From contig DIVC01000061.1 in the NCBI GenBank assembly GCA_002423905.1, positions 9,386-35,661 on the forward strand: a stretch of 26,276 nt of DNA. Reading direction: 5' to 3'. The notes below the pieces were generated by a model that searched no databases, was not told the origin of the DNA, and worked only from the letters and a program-made list of their open reading frames with translations. The position numbers and the translations under genes are program-made. Of the stretch, positions 1 to 9,728 are shown piece by piece. The number at the start of each line of letters is the position of its first letter. The first letter of the stretch is position 1. The DNA is from Idiomarina sp. UBA6142 (GTDB lineage: Bacteria; Pseudomonadota; Gammaproteobacteria; Enterobacterales; Alteromonadaceae).

Positions 1-866
1 TTAGCTACGCCGGCTTAAAGGACCGTCATGCGGTGACGCGGCAGTGGTATTCCATTCAATTACCCGGTCAGCCGCTATTGGCGTGGCAGCAGCTTGAACA
101 TCCAGAATTCAAAGTGCTGGAGGCGCGTCTACAACCGAAAAAATTAAAATCCGGTGCACACAAAGGCAATCATTTTTCTTTAGAGCTGCAACAACTCAGT
201 GCCATGCAACCATTGGTCGCGCGTTGGCAGCAGATTGTTGAACAGGGCGTTCCGAACTATTTCGGGCCACAACGCTTTGGTCGCCAAGGGCAAAATATTG
301 CCAAGGCCCGCGCTTGGTTTAGCGGTCAATTACGACAGAAATTATCACGTACTCAATCGGGGTTGTTACTATCGAGTGCGCGCGCATTCTTGTTTAACCA
401 AATTGCCAGTGCCCGCATCGCGGCACAGCGCTTAGCGATTGAGCCAGGTGATGCGCTGATGCTAGCGGGAAGTCATTCGTTCTTTGTCGCTGATGACATT
501 GATCAGACGCTGATTGAGCGCCTGCAAACGGGCGATATTCAGCTCACCGCGGCACTGCCAGGTTCTGGTCGTAACCAAGTGAGTGGCGCTATTGCTGAGT
601 TTGAGCAACAGATTATCGGCAGCTATAGCGATTTGCTGGAAGGGCTGCAAAAACATCGGGTTGATGCCGCCCGTCGACCCTTGCTGGTGCGCTTGGTTGA
701 TGCCCAATTGACGCAGCTCGACGATCAGCGGGTGCGGCTTGACTTTGCGTTACCCAGTGGCAGCTTCGCCACCAGCGTATTGCGCGAGCTCATGGTCGCC
801 CCCACTACCGTATTTACCGCAACAACCACAGGTCACGAAACGTATGATGAAGTTATTAGTGAGTAA
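1..866 (+). CDS. truD: tRNA pseudouridine synthase D (3' part, truncated by window edge)
   Basis: TruD isomerises uridine 13 to pseudouridine in tRNA-Glu. The reading frame is open from base 3, and its first visible residues ([15 protein letters not shown]) are the family's catalytic block, with the Asp of GLKDRHA being the known nucleophile. The N-terminus, roughly the first 70 residues, lies outside the window. Further on is the typical [13 protein letters not shown] motif (encoded near 260-300), followed by the TRUD insertion domain and a conserved C-terminal stretch with [14 protein letters not shown]. The stop TAA at 864-866 lies inside the start of surE, so the two genes overlap by about 20 bases and are probably co-translated. 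A GTG at 33 could be misread as a start, but homology clearly continues upstream of it. Very sure of the family. Confidence 0.95.
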   Translation, partial: SYAGLKDRHAVTRQWYSIQLPGQPLLAWQQLEHPEFKVLEARLQPKKLKSGAHKGNHFSLELQQLSAMQPLVARWQQIVEQGVPNYFGPQRFGRQGQNIAKARAWFSGQLRQKLSRTQSGLLLSSARAFLFNQIASARIAAQRLAIEPGDALMLAGSHSFFVADDIDQTLIERLQTGDIQLTAALPGSGRNQVSGAIAEFEQQIIGSYSDLLEGLQKHRVDAARRPLLVRLVDAQLTQLDDQRVRLDFALPSGSFATSVLRELMVAPTTVFTATTTGHETYDEVISE

Positions 867-1599
867 CGACGACGGTGTGCATGCACCAGGTATTGAAGCC
901 TTGTATGAGCAACTCAAGCACATCGCTCAAGTACGGGTTATTGCGCCTGACCGAAATTGCAGTGGCGCCAGTAACTCGCTGACTTTACACAATCCATTGC
1001 GGGTTCAACGCTTACCGAATGGTTTTTACTCACTCAATGGTACCCCCACGGATTGCGTGCATTTAGGCACCAACTCGCCGCTTGCTGACGATGTCGATTT
1101 GGTCGTTTCCGGCATCAACGACGGCCCTAATATGGGCGACGACGTGTTGTATTCAGGTACCGTTGCTGCCGCTATGGAAGGGCGCTACATGGGCTTACCA
1201 GCCATTGCAGTGTCGATGGGCTCGCATAGTCATGACTATTATCAAACGGCTGCGCGGGTGGTGGCTGATATCGTCAATCGTATGGCAGAGCAGCCACTGC
1301 GTCTAGATACCATTCTCAATATCAACGTACCGGCAGTCCCTTATGAGCAACTAAAGGGCATCAAAGTAACCCGGTTAGGGCGCCGTCATCGAGCCGAAAG
1401 GATGGTGCAGGCAAAAGACCCATTTGGCCGTGAAATCTATTGGTATGGTCCCATTGGCGGCCATCAAGACGATGCCGAAGGGACTGATTTTCATGCGGTG
1501 CAACAGGGTTATGTATCGATTACCCCCATCAGCCTGGATATGACGGCACAGTCACATCAGCAAACGCTCGCTACCTGGTTGGTCACTAGCGACTCATGA
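847..1599 (+). CDS. surE: 5'/3'-nucleotidase SurE (survival protein)
   Basis: SurE is a metal-dependent phosphatase acting on nucleoside monophosphates and is linked to stationary-phase survival. The protein is about 250 aa, the usual length. It opens with [16 protein letters not shown], containing the metal-binding Asp-Asp pair, followed by [24 protein letters not shown] and [20 protein letters not shown], all hallmark blocks of the family. I chose ATG 847 because it aligns with the family N-terminus; ATG 844 is one codon earlier and possible. The frame stays open upstream to 739, but that extension is truD sequence read in another frame. A modest AGG at 830-832 could serve as ribosome site. 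It overlaps truD upstream and pcm downstream, the classic surE-pcm pair. Confidence 0.96.
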   Translation: MKLLVSNDDGVHAPGIEALYEQLKHIAQVRVIAPDRNCSGASNSLTLHNPLRVQRLPNGFYSLNGTPTDCVHLGTNSPLADDVDLVVSGINDGPNMGDDVLYSGTVAAAMEGRYMGLPAIAVSMGSHSHDYYQTAARVVADIVNRMAEQPLRLDTILNINVPAVPYEQLKGIKVTRLGRRHRAERMVQAKDPFGREIYWYGPIGGHQDDAEGTDFHAVQQGYVSITPISLDMTAQSHQQTLATWLVTSDS

Positions 1600-2234
1600 T
1601 GATGCAAAACTTTCAAGGCATGGCGCGACGTTTGGTGGAAAAATTAGCTGCCGAAGGAATTTCTGACAAGCGCGTGTTGCAGGTCCTTGAGAACACCCCA
1701 CGGCACCTATTTATGCCTGAATCGCTGGCGCATAAAGCCTATGAAAATACCGCCTTACCCATTGGCAGCGGGCAAACTATTTCGCAGCCGCTGATGGTCG
1801 CTAGCATGACGCAGCTACTGACCCAGCATCATTGCAAACGGGTGTTAGAAATTGGGACTGGGAGCGGCTATCAAACGGCGGTGCTAGCACAGTTGGTAGA
1901 CCAAGTATTTTCGGTTGAGCGCATTGCTGAACTACAATATCAGGCCAAACGACGCTTGAAAAAGCTCGAGCTGCATAATATCAGCATGCGCCATGGTGAT
2001 GGTTGGCAAGGCTGGGCCAGCAAAGCACCGTTTGATGGGATCATCGTTACCGCTGCGGCCAGTGATATTCCAACTGCCCTGATGCAACAATTAGCCGATG
2101 GCGGGGTACTGATTATTCCGGTTGGTACCACTGCACAACGATTATACGTGATCCGCCGTTTTGGCGATGATTTTGAACAAAAGCAATTGGCTGATGTCAA
2201 GTTTGTACCGTTGGTACCTGGAGCCCTTCTGTGA
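1596..2234 (+). CDS. pcm: Protein-L-isoaspartate O-methyltransferase
   Basis: Pcm uses S-adenosylmethionine to methylate isoaspartyl residues in aged proteins, starting their repair. The 212 aa product has the family blocks in order: [19 protein letters not shown] (residues about 54-72), the SAM-binding motif [15 protein letters not shown] (83-97), then RHGDGWQGW and a C-terminal FVPLVPG. Length matches the family. The start is one of three consecutive ATG codons (1596, 1599, 1602); the first overlaps the surE stop as ATGA, suggesting coupling. No strong ribosome site is visible ahead of it, consistent with reinitiation. The gene ends inside the start of the next membrane-protein gene. Together with surE and rpoS it belongs to the stationary-phase maintenance cluster. 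Confidence 0.96.
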   Translation: MMMQNFQGMARRLVEKLAAEGISDKRVLQVLENTPRHLFMPESLAHKAYENTALPIGSGQTISQPLMVASMTQLLTQHHCKRVLEIGTGSGYQTAVLAQLVDQVFSVERIAELQYQAKRRLKKLELHNISMRHGDGWQGWASKAPFDGIIVTAAASDIPTALMQQLADGGVLIIPVGTTAQRLYVIRRFGDDFEQKQLADVKFVPLVPGALL

Positions 2235-2809
2235 GAATTTTTGGCTGGTTATACGATAAAGTATTAAGTTGGTCACAGCATCGTCGCGCGCCAGCCATTT
2301 TGGGCTGGCTGAGCTTTGCCGAAGCGACCATTTTCCCGATCCCGACCGATGTCATGCTAGCCCCCATGGCTATGACTCAACCGCAAAAAGCTTGGTACTT
2401 CGCCACCATCACCACAGTAACATCAGTGCTGGGTGGTATAGTTGGCTATATGCTTGGTTATATTGCATTTGAGCCGCTGGTACTGCCAGCCATTGAATGG
2501 TTAGGTTGGCAGGATAAATTAGCCACGGTAACCAGCTGGTTTCAAGCGTATGGCTTCTGGATTATTTTTATTGCCGGATTTTCACCCTTACCGTATAAAT
2601 TGTTCACAGTCACCGGCGGTATGTTGCAGGTGGCACTGCTACCCTTTATTTTGGGATCATTGATCAGTCGCGGTCTTCGCTATTTTATCGTCGCCGGACT
2701 GATGCGTAGCGGAGGGCCCCAAATGGCTGTTAAGTTACGGGCTTACATTGACCGAATTGGTTGGGGCATGGTGATTATAGCCGTGATTGCTTATGTATGG
2801 ACGCGTTAG
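2231..2809 (+). CDS. yqaA: YqaA-type inner membrane protein (VTT/DedA-like)
   Basis: A 192 aa hydrophobic protein of the YqaA family, related to the DedA/VTT membrane proteins. Visible features are a short amphipathic N-terminus, the re-entrant-type motif [18 protein letters not shown] (about residues 29-46), a glycine-rich membrane segment around [17 protein letters not shown], then [20 protein letters not shown], the conserved F-x-P-x-K block of the family, and a final membrane segment at the C-terminus. DedA relatives are implicated in lipid scrambling and membrane homeostasis; the precise role of YqaA is not established. The start is GTG 2231, overlapping the pcm stop as GTGA. Its 3' end overlaps nlpD by 17 bases. 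The symbol is by family resemblance. Confidence 0.85.
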   Translation: MRIFGWLYDKVLSWSQHRRAPAILGWLSFAEATIFPIPTDVMLAPMAMTQPQKAWYFATITTVTSVLGGIVGYMLGYIAFEPLVLPAIEWLGWQDKLATVTSWFQAYGFWIIFIAGFSPLPYKLFTVTGGMLQVALLPFILGSLISRGLRYFIVAGLMRSGGPQMAVKLRAYIDRIGWGMVIIAVIAYVWTR

Positions 2810-3620
2810 AACTGCGCTACTTGCTAGCCTATTGCTGAGTCAACTGAGTTGCGCTGGGCGTGATCAACCGGCGCCAGTCGATAGACTCTACCAAGGTAAG
2901 TCATTTCTTGATTTTGAAGCCGGTAGCTTACGCCAAGAAAGCTATCAAGTGGTGGCCGGTGATACCCTCTATTCCATTGCCTTCCGCGCCAACGTTGATG
3001 TGCGTACGCTGGCGCAATGGAATCAATTACGCGATCCTTATCTCATCGTACCCGGTCAAACTTTACGCTTAGCAACCCCGCAAGCAAACCAGCAAGGCAT
3101 TGATCCAGTAGCAAAGAAAGAGTATCGTGATACGAAACCACAACAAAATAATGATAAAAAAATAACGCCAACACCACGGTCTACGCCCAGTCCAACGCGG
3201 ATTGAGGTAGCACACACCGGTGAAATTTTTGCCAGCAATAATGATATTCGTTGGCAATGGCCGGCAAGTGCTCGGGTAATTACTGAATTTTCCACCGCAG
3301 AGGCGGGTAGTAAGGGCCTCGATTTTAGCGGTGGTCGTGGTGACCCGGTGTATGCTGCGGCAACTGGCAAAGTGGTTTATGTTGGTAATGCACTAAAAGG
3401 TTTCGGTAATTTAATCATTTTGAAACATAACGATGATTATATTACCGCCTATGCCCACAATCAGCAGTTGCTGGTAAAAGAACAACAATGGGTGAATGGC
3501 GGTGATGAAATTGCCAAAATGGGAGATTCTGACGCTGAGCAAGTGAAATTGCACTTTCAGGTGCGCTTTCGCGGTAAATCAGTGAATCCCAGACACTATT
3601 TGCCGCGGGGGAAGCAATGA
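2793..3620 (+). CDS. nlpD: NlpD-type LysM/M23 murein hydrolase activator
   Basis: NlpD activates the cell-separation amidase AmiC at the septum. The 275 aa product has a signal-peptide-like N-terminus ([15 protein letters not shown]), a LysM peptidoglycan-binding domain ([14 protein letters not shown] ... VPGQTLRL, about residues 50-95), a Gln/Asn/Pro-rich linker, and a C-terminal LytM/M23 domain ([18 protein letters not shown] ... LHFQVRFRG). The zinc ligands of active M23 peptidases are missing at the GLDFSG position, as in known NlpD, so it should be an activator and not an enzyme. The Cys at residue 21 would be the lipidation site, but the preceding Q-L-S is a poor lipobox. ATG 2793 was preferred over TTG 2787; both lie inside yqaA. 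It overlaps rpoS by four bases, and in relatives it carries the main rpoS promoter. Confidence 0.93.
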   Translation: MYGRVRTALLASLLLSQLSCAGRDQPAPVDRLYQGKSFLDFEAGSLRQESYQVVAGDTLYSIAFRANVDVRTLAQWNQLRDPYLIVPGQTLRLATPQANQQGIDPVAKKEYRDTKPQQNNDKKITPTPRSTPSPTRIEVAHTGEIFASNNDIRWQWPASARVITEFSTAEAGSKGLDFSGGRGDPVYAAATGKVVYVGNALKGFGNLIILKHNDDYITAYAHNQQLLVKEQQWVNGGDEIAKMGDSDAEQVKLHFQVRFRGKSVNPRHYLPRGKQ

Positions 3621-4594
3621 GTCGTCACGATGAAGTCGAAGACATTGATGAGCAAGAACTAATCGCCGCTATGCAAGGTGGTGCAGCGCAATCTGCGCCA
3701 GACGCCGAAAAAGAATTTGAAGAGATCCTCGCCAACAGCAGTCAGGCGAAAAAAGAATTTGATGCAACCCAACTGTATTTAACTGAAATTGGCTTTTCGC
3801 CCTTATTAACTGCTGAAGAAGAAGTCACTTTTGCGCGTTTGGCGCGTAAAGGCGATAAACAAGCACGTTGTCGAATGATTGAGAGCAACTTGCGCTTGGT
3901 AGTCAAAATCGCACGGCGTTACACCAATCGCGGTATGGCCCTGCTTGATCTGGTTGAAGAGGGTAATTTAGGTCTGATACGTGCGGTGGAAAAGTTTGAT
4001 CCCGAGCGCGGATTTCGTTTTTCAACCTATGCCACCTGGTGGATACGGCAAACCATAGAACGCGCCATCATGAATCAAACACGTACTATTCGGCTGCCCA
4101 TTCATGTGGTCAAAGAGCTCAACAGCTATCTGCGTGCAGCGCGAGAATTATCGCAAACCCTGGATCACGAACCGACTGCTGAAGATATCGCGCAGCGCAT
4201 GGATGTAAGCGTTGCCGAGGTCACCAAAATGCTGCGTTTAAATGAGCGTATGACCTCAGTTGATACCCCCATGGGTGGCGATAATCATGATAAATCCTTA
4301 GTGGATCTGCTCGCCGATGGACAACAGCAGGGCCCAGAGGGTATTTTGCAGGATAACGACTTGCGTGAGCATATTATTGCTTGGCTCGATAGTTTGAACG
4401 CGAAACAACGCGAAGTACTGGCGCGACGCTTTGGCTTATTAGGTTATGAACCGGCAACTTTAGAAGATGTCGGCCGTGAAATCGGCTTAACGCGCGAACG
4501 TGTCCGGCAAATTCAAGTGGAAGCACTGCGCCGGCTGCGCGACTTAATGCGCCAACAAGGGCTTAGTTTGGACGCGCTATTCCAGCGCGACTAA
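3617..4594 (+). CDS. rpoS: RNA polymerase sigma factor RpoS (sigma-38)
   Basis: Master sigma factor of stationary phase and general stress. The 325 aa protein contains region 1.2 ([16 protein letters not shown]), region 2 ([18 protein letters not shown], then [17 protein letters not shown]) for -10 recognition, region 3 ([15 protein letters not shown]) and region 4 with the helix-turn-helix [20 protein letters not shown] for -35 recognition. The Lys in VVKELN corresponds to the residue contacted by the adaptor RssB in E. coli, so regulated proteolysis is plausible. Length is close to the E. coli protein (330 aa). The ATG overlaps the nlpD stop (ATGA at 3617-3620), so rpoS can be translated by coupling as well as from transcripts started inside nlpD. 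Downstream it faces mutS with only 20 bases between. Confidence 0.97.
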   Translation: MSRHDEVEDIDEQELIAAMQGGAAQSAPDAEKEFEEILANSSQAKKEFDATQLYLTEIGFSPLLTAEEEVTFARLARKGDKQARCRMIESNLRLVVKIARRYTNRGMALLDLVEEGNLGLIRAVEKFDPERGFRFSTYATWWIRQTIERAIMNQTRTIRLPIHVVKELNSYLRAARELSQTLDHEPTAEDIAQRMDVSVAEVTKMLRLNERMTSVDTPMGGDNHDKSLVDLLADGQQQGPEGILQDNDLREHIIAWLDSLNAKQREVLARRFGLLGYEPATLEDVGREIGLTRERVRQIQVEALRRLRDLMRQQGLSLDALFQRD

Positions 4595-4606
4595 TTTCGG
4601 CGCTGG
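4582..4606. repeat. Inverted repeat spanning the rpoS stop codon
   Basis: CCAGCGC (4582-4588) and GCGCTGG (4600-4606) form a perfect 7 bp stem with an 11-base loop containing the rpoS stop codon. It sits in the 20-base gap between convergent rpoS and mutS. No T-run follows on either strand, so it is not a standard intrinsic terminator; it may still protect or slow transcript ends. Confidence 0.35.
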
Positions 4607-4614
4607 CCAGGTTC

Positions 4615-7179
4615 TCACTGCTTTAGTTGTTGCTGCAACAGTGCTAACTGTTGAAGTGCTTGCAATGGCGTCAGTTGATTGACATCTAATTCCGCCAATT
4701 GGCTGAGCACTGGGTGTGGTGTTGATGCGGGGTTAGCCGCCGTAACAGACGCCGTGGCGGGCTCTGACCGCCGAGCTGCGCTGGCTTCGTAGTGCTGTAA
4801 AAATTCACGCGCAGCATTCACTGCGGCTATCGGTAAGCCGGCTAATTGCGCGACTTGAATACCAAAACTACGACTCGCTGCTCCAGCTTCGACCTGATGC
4901 TTAAATACAATAGTATCGCCATGCTCTACCGCACTGACATGCACATTATCGCAACCCTCTTGTGCACCAATTTGCTCGGTGAGCTCAAAATAATGGGTTG
5001 CAAACAGCGTTAAAGCTTGGTTATGAGTGCGTAATTGCTCCGCACACGCCCAGGCTAAAGCCATGCCGTCATAGGTTGAGGTGCCGCGGCCAATTTCATC
5101 CATAATGACTAAACTGTGAGGCCCAGCATGATGCAAAATATTCGCTGCCTCGGTCATTTCCACCATGAATGTCGACCGCCCCGAGGCCAAATCATCAGCA
5201 GCGCCAATGCGGGTAAAAATGCGATCAATCATGCCAATACGAGCAGCTGTGGCAGGCACAAAGCAACCACAATAGGCCATGATCACCAGCAGCGCAGTTT
5301 GCCGCATGTAGGTTGATTTACCGCCCATGTTTGGGCCGGTAATCAGTAACATGCGCCGATCAGCCGTGAGCTGGGTATCATTAGCAATAAATGGCTGTTG
5401 TTGCAGACGCTCCAAGACGGGATGACGACCAGCACGAATATCTATCAGGGCAGCATCGACCAATTCGGGGCGAACGTACTGATAGGTTAGTGCCTGTTCA
5501 GCAAAACTGCGTAATACATCGAGTTCAGCAATCGAGCGAGCTGTTAACTGTAATGGGGTGAGTTCTATGGCTATGGTTTCCAGTAACTGTTCATAGAGCC
5601 ATTTTTCTCGCATCAAGGCGCGACTTTGACTTTGTAACACTTGATCTTCGTGGGTTTTTAGTTCGGCAATGATAAAGCGTTCGGCATTTTTTAGTGTTTG
5701 TCGACGCTGGTAGTCGGCCGGCACGTGCGCGGCAGCGCTGCGACTAGTTTCGATATAGAAGCCATGGACCTTGTTGTAACCTACTTTCAGACTACTGATT
5801 CCGGTACGTTGACGTTCGCGCTGCTCTATGTGGGCGAGGACATCAGTGGCACCTGCTGCTAAAGCACGCTGTTGATCCAGCTCATCGTCGTAACCATCAG
5901 CAATCACTCCGCCATCACGGATAAGCTGAGGTGGTTGTGCCACCAAGGCATTTTGCAACTGCTCGAGTAATTCTGGAAAACTCTGAATACGCTGTTGCCA
6001 TCGCTGTAGCGCGGCGCTATTCAGCTGTTGCTGCAACGCTGGTAGTTGTTCCAGAGCGGTGCGAATACGAGCCAGATCACGCGGGCGGGCGCTTCGTAAG
6101 GCAACCCGAGTAAGAATACGCTCCAGGTCACCAATTTGTCGTAATTGCGCTTTTAGCTCGTTCAGCGGCAGCTGCTGTAACGCGGCTACTGCATCGTAAC
6201 GGCTATTCATCTGCTGCTGATCACGCAACGGTTGTTGCAACCAGCGCTGCAGCAGGCGGCTACCCATGGCTGTTGCGGTATCGTCGAGTACGTCAAATAA
6301 TGCGGTTTTAGCGCCACTGAGCGAGCGCACTAATTCTAAATTACGACGGCTAACAGCATCAATCTGCACTACCTGCTCACGCTGTTCAACTTGTAATTGG
6401 TTAATGTGCGGCAAGGCTGCCCGTTGAGTACTGCGGACATAACTGATAATGGCTCCAGCGGCTCCTACCATCGCGCTTTTAGCCGCTATACCAAAGCCAT
6501 CGAGATGGCGCACGTTGAATTGTCGCAGTAGTAATTGTTCTGCACTGCTGTGTTCAAACTCCCAGTCAGGACGGCGTCGTACGCAATCACACAATTGCTG
6601 CGCATGGGGCCAGTGAAAGGTGTCGGGGTGCAATAGTTCAGCTGGTTGTAAGCGTGCCAGCTCAACGGTTAATTGTGCTTCGTCAGTGCATTCCAACACG
6701 TGAAAACGACCACTGGCCATGTCTAAGTAGGCGATGCCAAAGCTATCGCGGTGGGGATTAATGGCGACCAATACATTTTCTTTGTCGGCTGGCAATAAGG
6801 CTTCATCGCTCAGCGTGCCTGGCGTCAAAATACGTACCACTTGTCGTTCGACTGGGCCTTTGCTGGTGGCAGGGTCACCAATTTGTTCGCAAATAGCGAC
6901 CGATTCGCCCAGCTGTAACAGTCGCGCCAAATACCCTTCGACCGCATGATAAGGCACACCAGCCATGGGAATGGGTTCCCCATTGCTAGCGCCGCGTTTA
7001 GTCAAGGAAATATCGAGGAGTGCCGCAGCACGTTGCGCATCGGTATAGAACAATTCGTAAAAATCACCCATGCGATAGAACAATAGGGTGTCGGCGTGCT
7101 CCGCTTTAATGCGCAGATATTGCTGCATCATGGGAGTATGTGAAGCCAGTTCAGCACGGTTCTTTTGTGTGGTCGACAT
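4615..7179 (-). CDS. mutS: DNA mismatch repair protein MutS
   Basis: MutS binds base mismatches and, with MutL, starts strand-directed repair. The product is 854 aa, almost identical in length to E. coli MutS (853). The N-terminal mismatch-reading motif is F40-Y41-E42 in RMGDFYELF. The C-terminal ATPase has Walker [14 protein letters not shown] (around residue 615), Walker [16 protein letters not shown] and the conserved [10 protein letters not shown] switch. A short C-terminal tetramerisation-like tail follows a variable linker. I chose the ATG at 7179-7177 (MSTTQKN) because homologues start here; the frame remains open 17 codons further upstream into the intergenic region. It is convergent with rpoS and divergent from pncC with 51 bases between. 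In E. coli RpoS is involved in lowering mutS expression in stationary phase, so proximity may be functional. Confidence 0.97.
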   Translation of the reverse strand: MSTTQKNRAELASHTPMMQQYLRIKAEHADTLLFYRMGDFYELFYTDAQRAAALLDISLTKRGASNGEPIPMAGVPYHAVEGYLARLLQLGESVAICEQIGDPATSKGPVERQVVRILTPGTLSDEALLPADKENVLVAINPHRDSFGIAYLDMASGRFHVLECTDEAQLTVELARLQPAELLHPDTFHWPHAQQLCDCVRRRPDWEFEHSSAEQLLLRQFNVRHLDGFGIAAKSAMVGAAGAIISYVRSTQRAALPHINQLQVEQREQVVQIDAVSRRNLELVRSLSGAKTALFDVLDDTATAMGSRLLQRWLQQPLRDQQQMNSRYDAVAALQQLPLNELKAQLRQIGDLERILTRVALRSARPRDLARIRTALEQLPALQQQLNSAALQRWQQRIQSFPELLEQLQNALVAQPPQLIRDGGVIADGYDDELDQQRALAAGATDVLAHIEQRERQRTGISSLKVGYNKVHGFYIETSRSAAAHVPADYQRRQTLKNAERFIIAELKTHEDQVLQSQSRALMREKWLYEQLLETIAIELTPLQLTARSIAELDVLRSFAEQALTYQYVRPELVDAALIDIRAGRHPVLERLQQQPFIANDTQLTADRRMLLITGPNMGGKSTYMRQTALLVIMAYCGCFVPATAARIGMIDRIFTRIGAADDLASGRSTFMVEMTEAANILHHAGPHSLVIMDEIGRGTSTYDGMALAWACAEQLRTHNQALTLFATHYFELTEQIGAQEGCDNVHVSAVEHGDTIVFKHQVEAGAASRSFGIQVAQLAGLPIAAVNAAREFLQHYEASAARRSEPATASVTAANPASTPHPVLSQLAELDVNQLTPLQALQQLALLQQQLKQ

Positions 7180-7230
7180 GCCTGATATTATCCGTATAGT
7201 AGCCATTTTAACGCGTCGAGGAATGTCCAA

Positions 7231-7722
7231 ATGGTATCACAAACTTGGCTTGATTCAGCAGCTGATTTAGCCACATGGTTACGGGCCAAAAACTGGCATA
7301 TTGCTACCGCAGAATCCTGTACCGGGGGCGGAATAGGCTATGCTATGAGTGCTTTGGCAGGTAGTTCCGAGTGGTTTGTCGGTGGTTTTATTACGTATTC
7401 CAACACGCTAAAACATCAGCTGTTGGCAGTGCCAACAGCGATTCTCGATGAGTTTGGTGCGGTATCGGCGCAAACCGCAGCGGCTATGGCCCGCGGTGCA
7501 GCGCAAGGCAGCGGTGCCGAGGTTGCTATCGCAGTCACCGGTGTGGCCGGTCCAGGCGGCGCTACGGTCGACAAACCAGTCGGTTTGGTCTGGTTCGGTT
7601 TGGCATGGCCGGGTGGTGTCATCACTTGGAACCAGCAGTTTAGCGGCGACCGCGCGGCGGTGCGTGAGGCTACCATTGATGAAGCATTGACGAGTTTTAA
7701 AAAAATACTTGATACTGTATAA
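7231..7722 (+). CDS. pncC: Nicotinamide-nucleotide amidohydrolase PncC (CinA C-terminal family)
   Basis: A 163 aa stand-alone CinA C-terminal-type protein. PncC deamidates nicotinamide mononucleotide to nicotinate mononucleotide in the pyridine nucleotide cycle. The family signature AESCTGG (residues 27-33, with the catalytic Ser) is followed by [16 protein letters not shown], and [20 protein letters not shown] holds the second conserved loop. The ATG at 7231 has GAGG about eight bases upstream (7219-7222). The older label for this gene next to recA is cinA or ygaD; no MoCF/COG1058 N-terminal domain is present. The stop codon lies within the LexA operator of recA, so transcription of pncC runs directly into recA control sequence. 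Confidence 0.92.
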   Translation: MVSQTWLDSAADLATWLRAKNWHIATAESCTGGGIGYAMSALAGSSEWFVGGFITYSNTLKHQLLAVPTAILDEFGAVSAQTAAAMARGAAQGSGAEVAIAVTGVAGPGGATVDKPVGLVWFGLAWPGGVITWNQQFSGDRAAVREATIDEALTSFKKILDTV

Positions 7723-7736
7723 ATACACAGTATACT
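7709..7736 (+). promoter_or_regulatory. recA sigma-70 promoter
   Basis: A -35 box TTGATA (7709-7714) and a -10 box TATACT (7731-7736) are separated by 16 bases. The arrangement closely mirrors the E. coli recA promoter, in which the SOS box fills the spacer. Expected transcription start is near 7743, giving a leader of about 28 bases before the recA ATG. Confidence 0.88.
7713..7732. promoter_or_regulatory. LexA operator (SOS box) of recA
   Basis: TACTGTATAAATACACAGTA matches the gammaproteobacterial LexA consensus, with perfect CTGT-N8-ACAG half-sites and the flanking TA on both sides. It fills the space between the -35 and -10 boxes, so bound LexA would block RNA polymerase. It also contains the stop codon of pncC (7720-7722). 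Confidence 0.93.
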
Positions 7737-7770
7737 AATTTCAATTGAGTCAACTGTTATGGAACCCCAT

Positions 7771-8844
7771 ATGAGCAACGATAACAAACAGAAAGCCCTT
7801 GATGCCGCGTTAAGCCAGATTGAACGTCAATTCGGCAAAGGCTCCATTATGCGTTTAGGTGATAACCGCGCCCTCGATATCGACTCGGTCTCGACCGGTT
7901 CATTAAGTCTGGATATTGCCTTAGGTATTGGTGGCTTGCCTTATGGTCGAGTGGTTGAAATATATGGGCCAGAATCAAGCGGTAAAACCACGCTGACTTT
8001 GCAAGTCGTCGCCGAAGCCCAGAAACAAGGCAAAACCTGTGCATTCGTTGATGCCGAGCACGCGCTTGATCCAATCTACGCGGCGAAGTTAGGAGTAAAC
8101 GTTGATCAGCTATTAGTTTCTCAGCCAGATACCGGTGAACAGGCGCTCGAAATTTGTGACATGCTAGTTCGTTCAGGTGCGGTTGATGTGGTGGTCGTTG
8201 ACTCGGTAGCAGCCTTGACTCCTAAAGCCGAGATTGAAGGTGAAATGGGTGATACCCACGTAGGTTTGCAAGCACGACTGATGTCTCAGGCATTGCGTAA
8301 ATTAACGGCTAACATCAAACGTTCGAATAGTTTGTGTATCTTCATTAACCAGATCCGGATGAAAATTGGCGTGATGTTTGGTAACCCAGAAACCACCACC
8401 GGTGGTAATGCGCTGAAATTCTATTCATCGGTACGTTTGGACATCCGTCGTACTGGTGCGGTGAAAGAAGGCGACGAAGTCGTGGGTAACGAAACCCGCG
8501 TCAAAGTGGTTAAAAACAAAGTCGCGCCGCCGTTCAAGCAAGCTGAGTTCCAAATCCTGTACGGTAGTGGTATCTCGAAAGAAGGCGAGTTGATTGACCT
8601 TGGCGTGAAGCAAAAAATCATCGATAAAGCGGGCGCATGGTATAGCTATAAAGGCGATAAAATTGGCCAGGGTAAAGCGAATGCCATGAAATACCTTAGT
8701 GAAAACAAAGAGGTCGCCGCTGAGGTTGAAAAGTTATTACGCGAGCAACTCTTGGCTAAACCAACGGGCGAAAAACCCGTGGGCGAATTAAGCGTGAGTC
8801 ATGATGATGACGATACCGCATTAATCGACGATGATTTGATTTAA
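7771..8844 (+). CDS. recA: Recombinase RecA
   Basis: RecA forms filaments on single-stranded DNA, drives homologous recombination and promotes LexA self-cleavage. The 357 aa protein has Walker A GPESSGKT (residues 66-73), the catalytic-Glu region [12 protein letters not shown], Walker [16 protein letters not shown]-binding loop L1 ([10 protein letters not shown]) and loop L2 ([15 protein letters not shown]), and an acidic tail ([12 protein letters not shown]) as is typical. I chose ATG 7771 ([10 protein letters not shown]) because GGAA lies about 7 bases upstream and homologues begin here; ATG 7759 would add four residues and has no ribosome site. It is controlled by a LexA operator. The next gene follows after only 19 bases with no terminator. 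Confidence 0.98.
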   Translation: MSNDNKQKALDAALSQIERQFGKGSIMRLGDNRALDIDSVSTGSLSLDIALGIGGLPYGRVVEIYGPESSGKTTLTLQVVAEAQKQGKTCAFVDAEHALDPIYAAKLGVNVDQLLVSQPDTGEQALEICDMLVRSGAVDVVVVDSVAALTPKAEIEGEMGDTHVGLQARLMSQALRKLTANIKRSNSLCIFINQIRMKIGVMFGNPETTTGGNALKFYSSVRLDIRRTGAVKEGDEVVGNETRVKVVKNKVAPPFKQAEFQILYGSGISKEGELIDLGVKQKIIDKAGAWYSYKGDKIGQGKANAMKYLSENKEVAAEVEKLLREQLLAKPTGEKPVGELSVSHDDDDTALIDDDLI

Positions 8845-8863
8845 GAGCAACAGGAAGACTGTT

Positions 8864-9661
8864 ATGGCAACAGTAAAGGTCGCACTAGCTCTTGGCGGCG
8901 GTGCGGCGCGCGGGTGGGCTCATATTGGTGTTATTCGCGCATTGCAAGAAATGGATATCACCATCAGTATTGTTGCTGGTACATCAATCGGCTCCCTAGT
9001 GGGGGCCGGTTTTGCTTCTGGCAAACTGGATCAACTTGAGGATTGGGTTCGTCGCATGGATCGCTGGCAAGTGATCCGGTTATTAGACATTGGTTTTAAT
9101 CGTGGTGCACTGATTCACGGTGATAAAGTCTTTGCCTATGCTCGTGAACTGCTCGGTAAGATCAGTATCGAAGATCTTCCTATGTGCTTTGCCGCAGTAG
9201 CTACCGATCTTCATAGTGGCCGTGAAGTGTGGCTGCGTGAAGGTGATGTGTATGACGCTGCCCGTGCATCCTGCGCGGTACCCGGCCTCTTGGCAGCCAT
9301 ATTGCGAGATGATCGTTGGCTCGTTGATGGCGGTTTGGTCAATCCAGTACCGGTATCATTATGTCGCGCTTTAGGGGCTGAACTGGTTATCGCCGTTAAT
9401 CTTAATGATCAACAAAACACACAGGTGAATGGTGATCAACAACCCGGCTTGCTGAATGTGGTGGCTACTTCTATTGATATCATGCAAGAACGCATTACCC
9501 GAGCGCGATTAGCCGGCGATCCGCCGGATATTCTGATTCAACCGAAATTAGGTGGTATTGGTCTGCTGGAGTTTGAACGCGGCAACGACGCTATCGACAT
9601 TGGCTATCAAGCTACTATGCGGATGAACGATCAGATCCAACACGAACTGGACTCCTTATAA
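8864..9661 (+). CDS. rssA: Patatin-like phospholipase family protein, RssA type
   Basis: A 265 aa patatin-like serine hydrolase. The Ser-Asp dyad is visible: nucleophile S41 in GTSIG (39-43) and D155 in DGGLVNP, with the oxyanion-hole loop GGGAARG at 11-17. It most resembles the E. coli RssA/YchK group, whose substrate is not well defined; lipid acyl hydrolase activity is expected from the family. There is no signal peptide or membrane segment, so it is probably cytosolic. AGGAAG at 8852-8857 gives a good ribosome site. It begins 19 bases after recA with no terminator between, so it likely shares the SOS-controlled transcript. In E. coli rssA sits with rssB, the RpoS proteolysis adaptor; here rssB is not next to it. 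The symbol is by resemblance. Confidence 0.85.
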   Translation: MATVKVALALGGGAARGWAHIGVIRALQEMDITISIVAGTSIGSLVGAGFASGKLDQLEDWVRRMDRWQVIRLLDIGFNRGALIHGDKVFAYARELLGKISIEDLPMCFAAVATDLHSGREVWLREGDVYDAARASCAVPGLLAAILRDDRWLVDGGLVNPVPVSLCRALGAELVIAVNLNDQQNTQVNGDQQPGLLNVVATSIDIMQERITRARLAGDPPDILIQPKLGGIGLLEFERGNDAIDIGYQATMRMNDQIQHELDSL

Positions 9662-9684
9662 GGGTGTTGGTCGTTTATAGAATT

Positions 9685-9711
9685 AAAAAGCCCAGCAATG
9701 CTGGGCTTTTT
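9685..9711. terminator. Strong bidirectional intrinsic terminator between rssA and putP
   Basis: AAAAAGCCCAGC (9685-9696), loop AAT, and GCTGGGCTTTTT (9700-9711) form a perfect 12 bp stem with an A-run on one side and a T-run on the other. It can therefore end both the recA-rssA transcript and the minus-strand transcript ending in putP. Confidence 0.93.
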
Positions 9712-9728
9712 GTTGAACGCTTGAATGG

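Noticed and set aside
3056..3370. Antisense open frames opposite nlpD
   Set aside because: They lie opposite the linker and M23 region; no motif or ribosome site supports them.
7180..7230. N-terminal extension of mutS into the intergenic region
   Set aside because: The frame is open for 17 more codons, but homologues begin at MSTTQ-like sequence and the extension has no family similarity.
7408..7787. Antisense open frames opposite pncC and the recA promoter
   Set aside because: They mirror a well-supported gene and operator, with unremarkable composition and no ribosome site of note.
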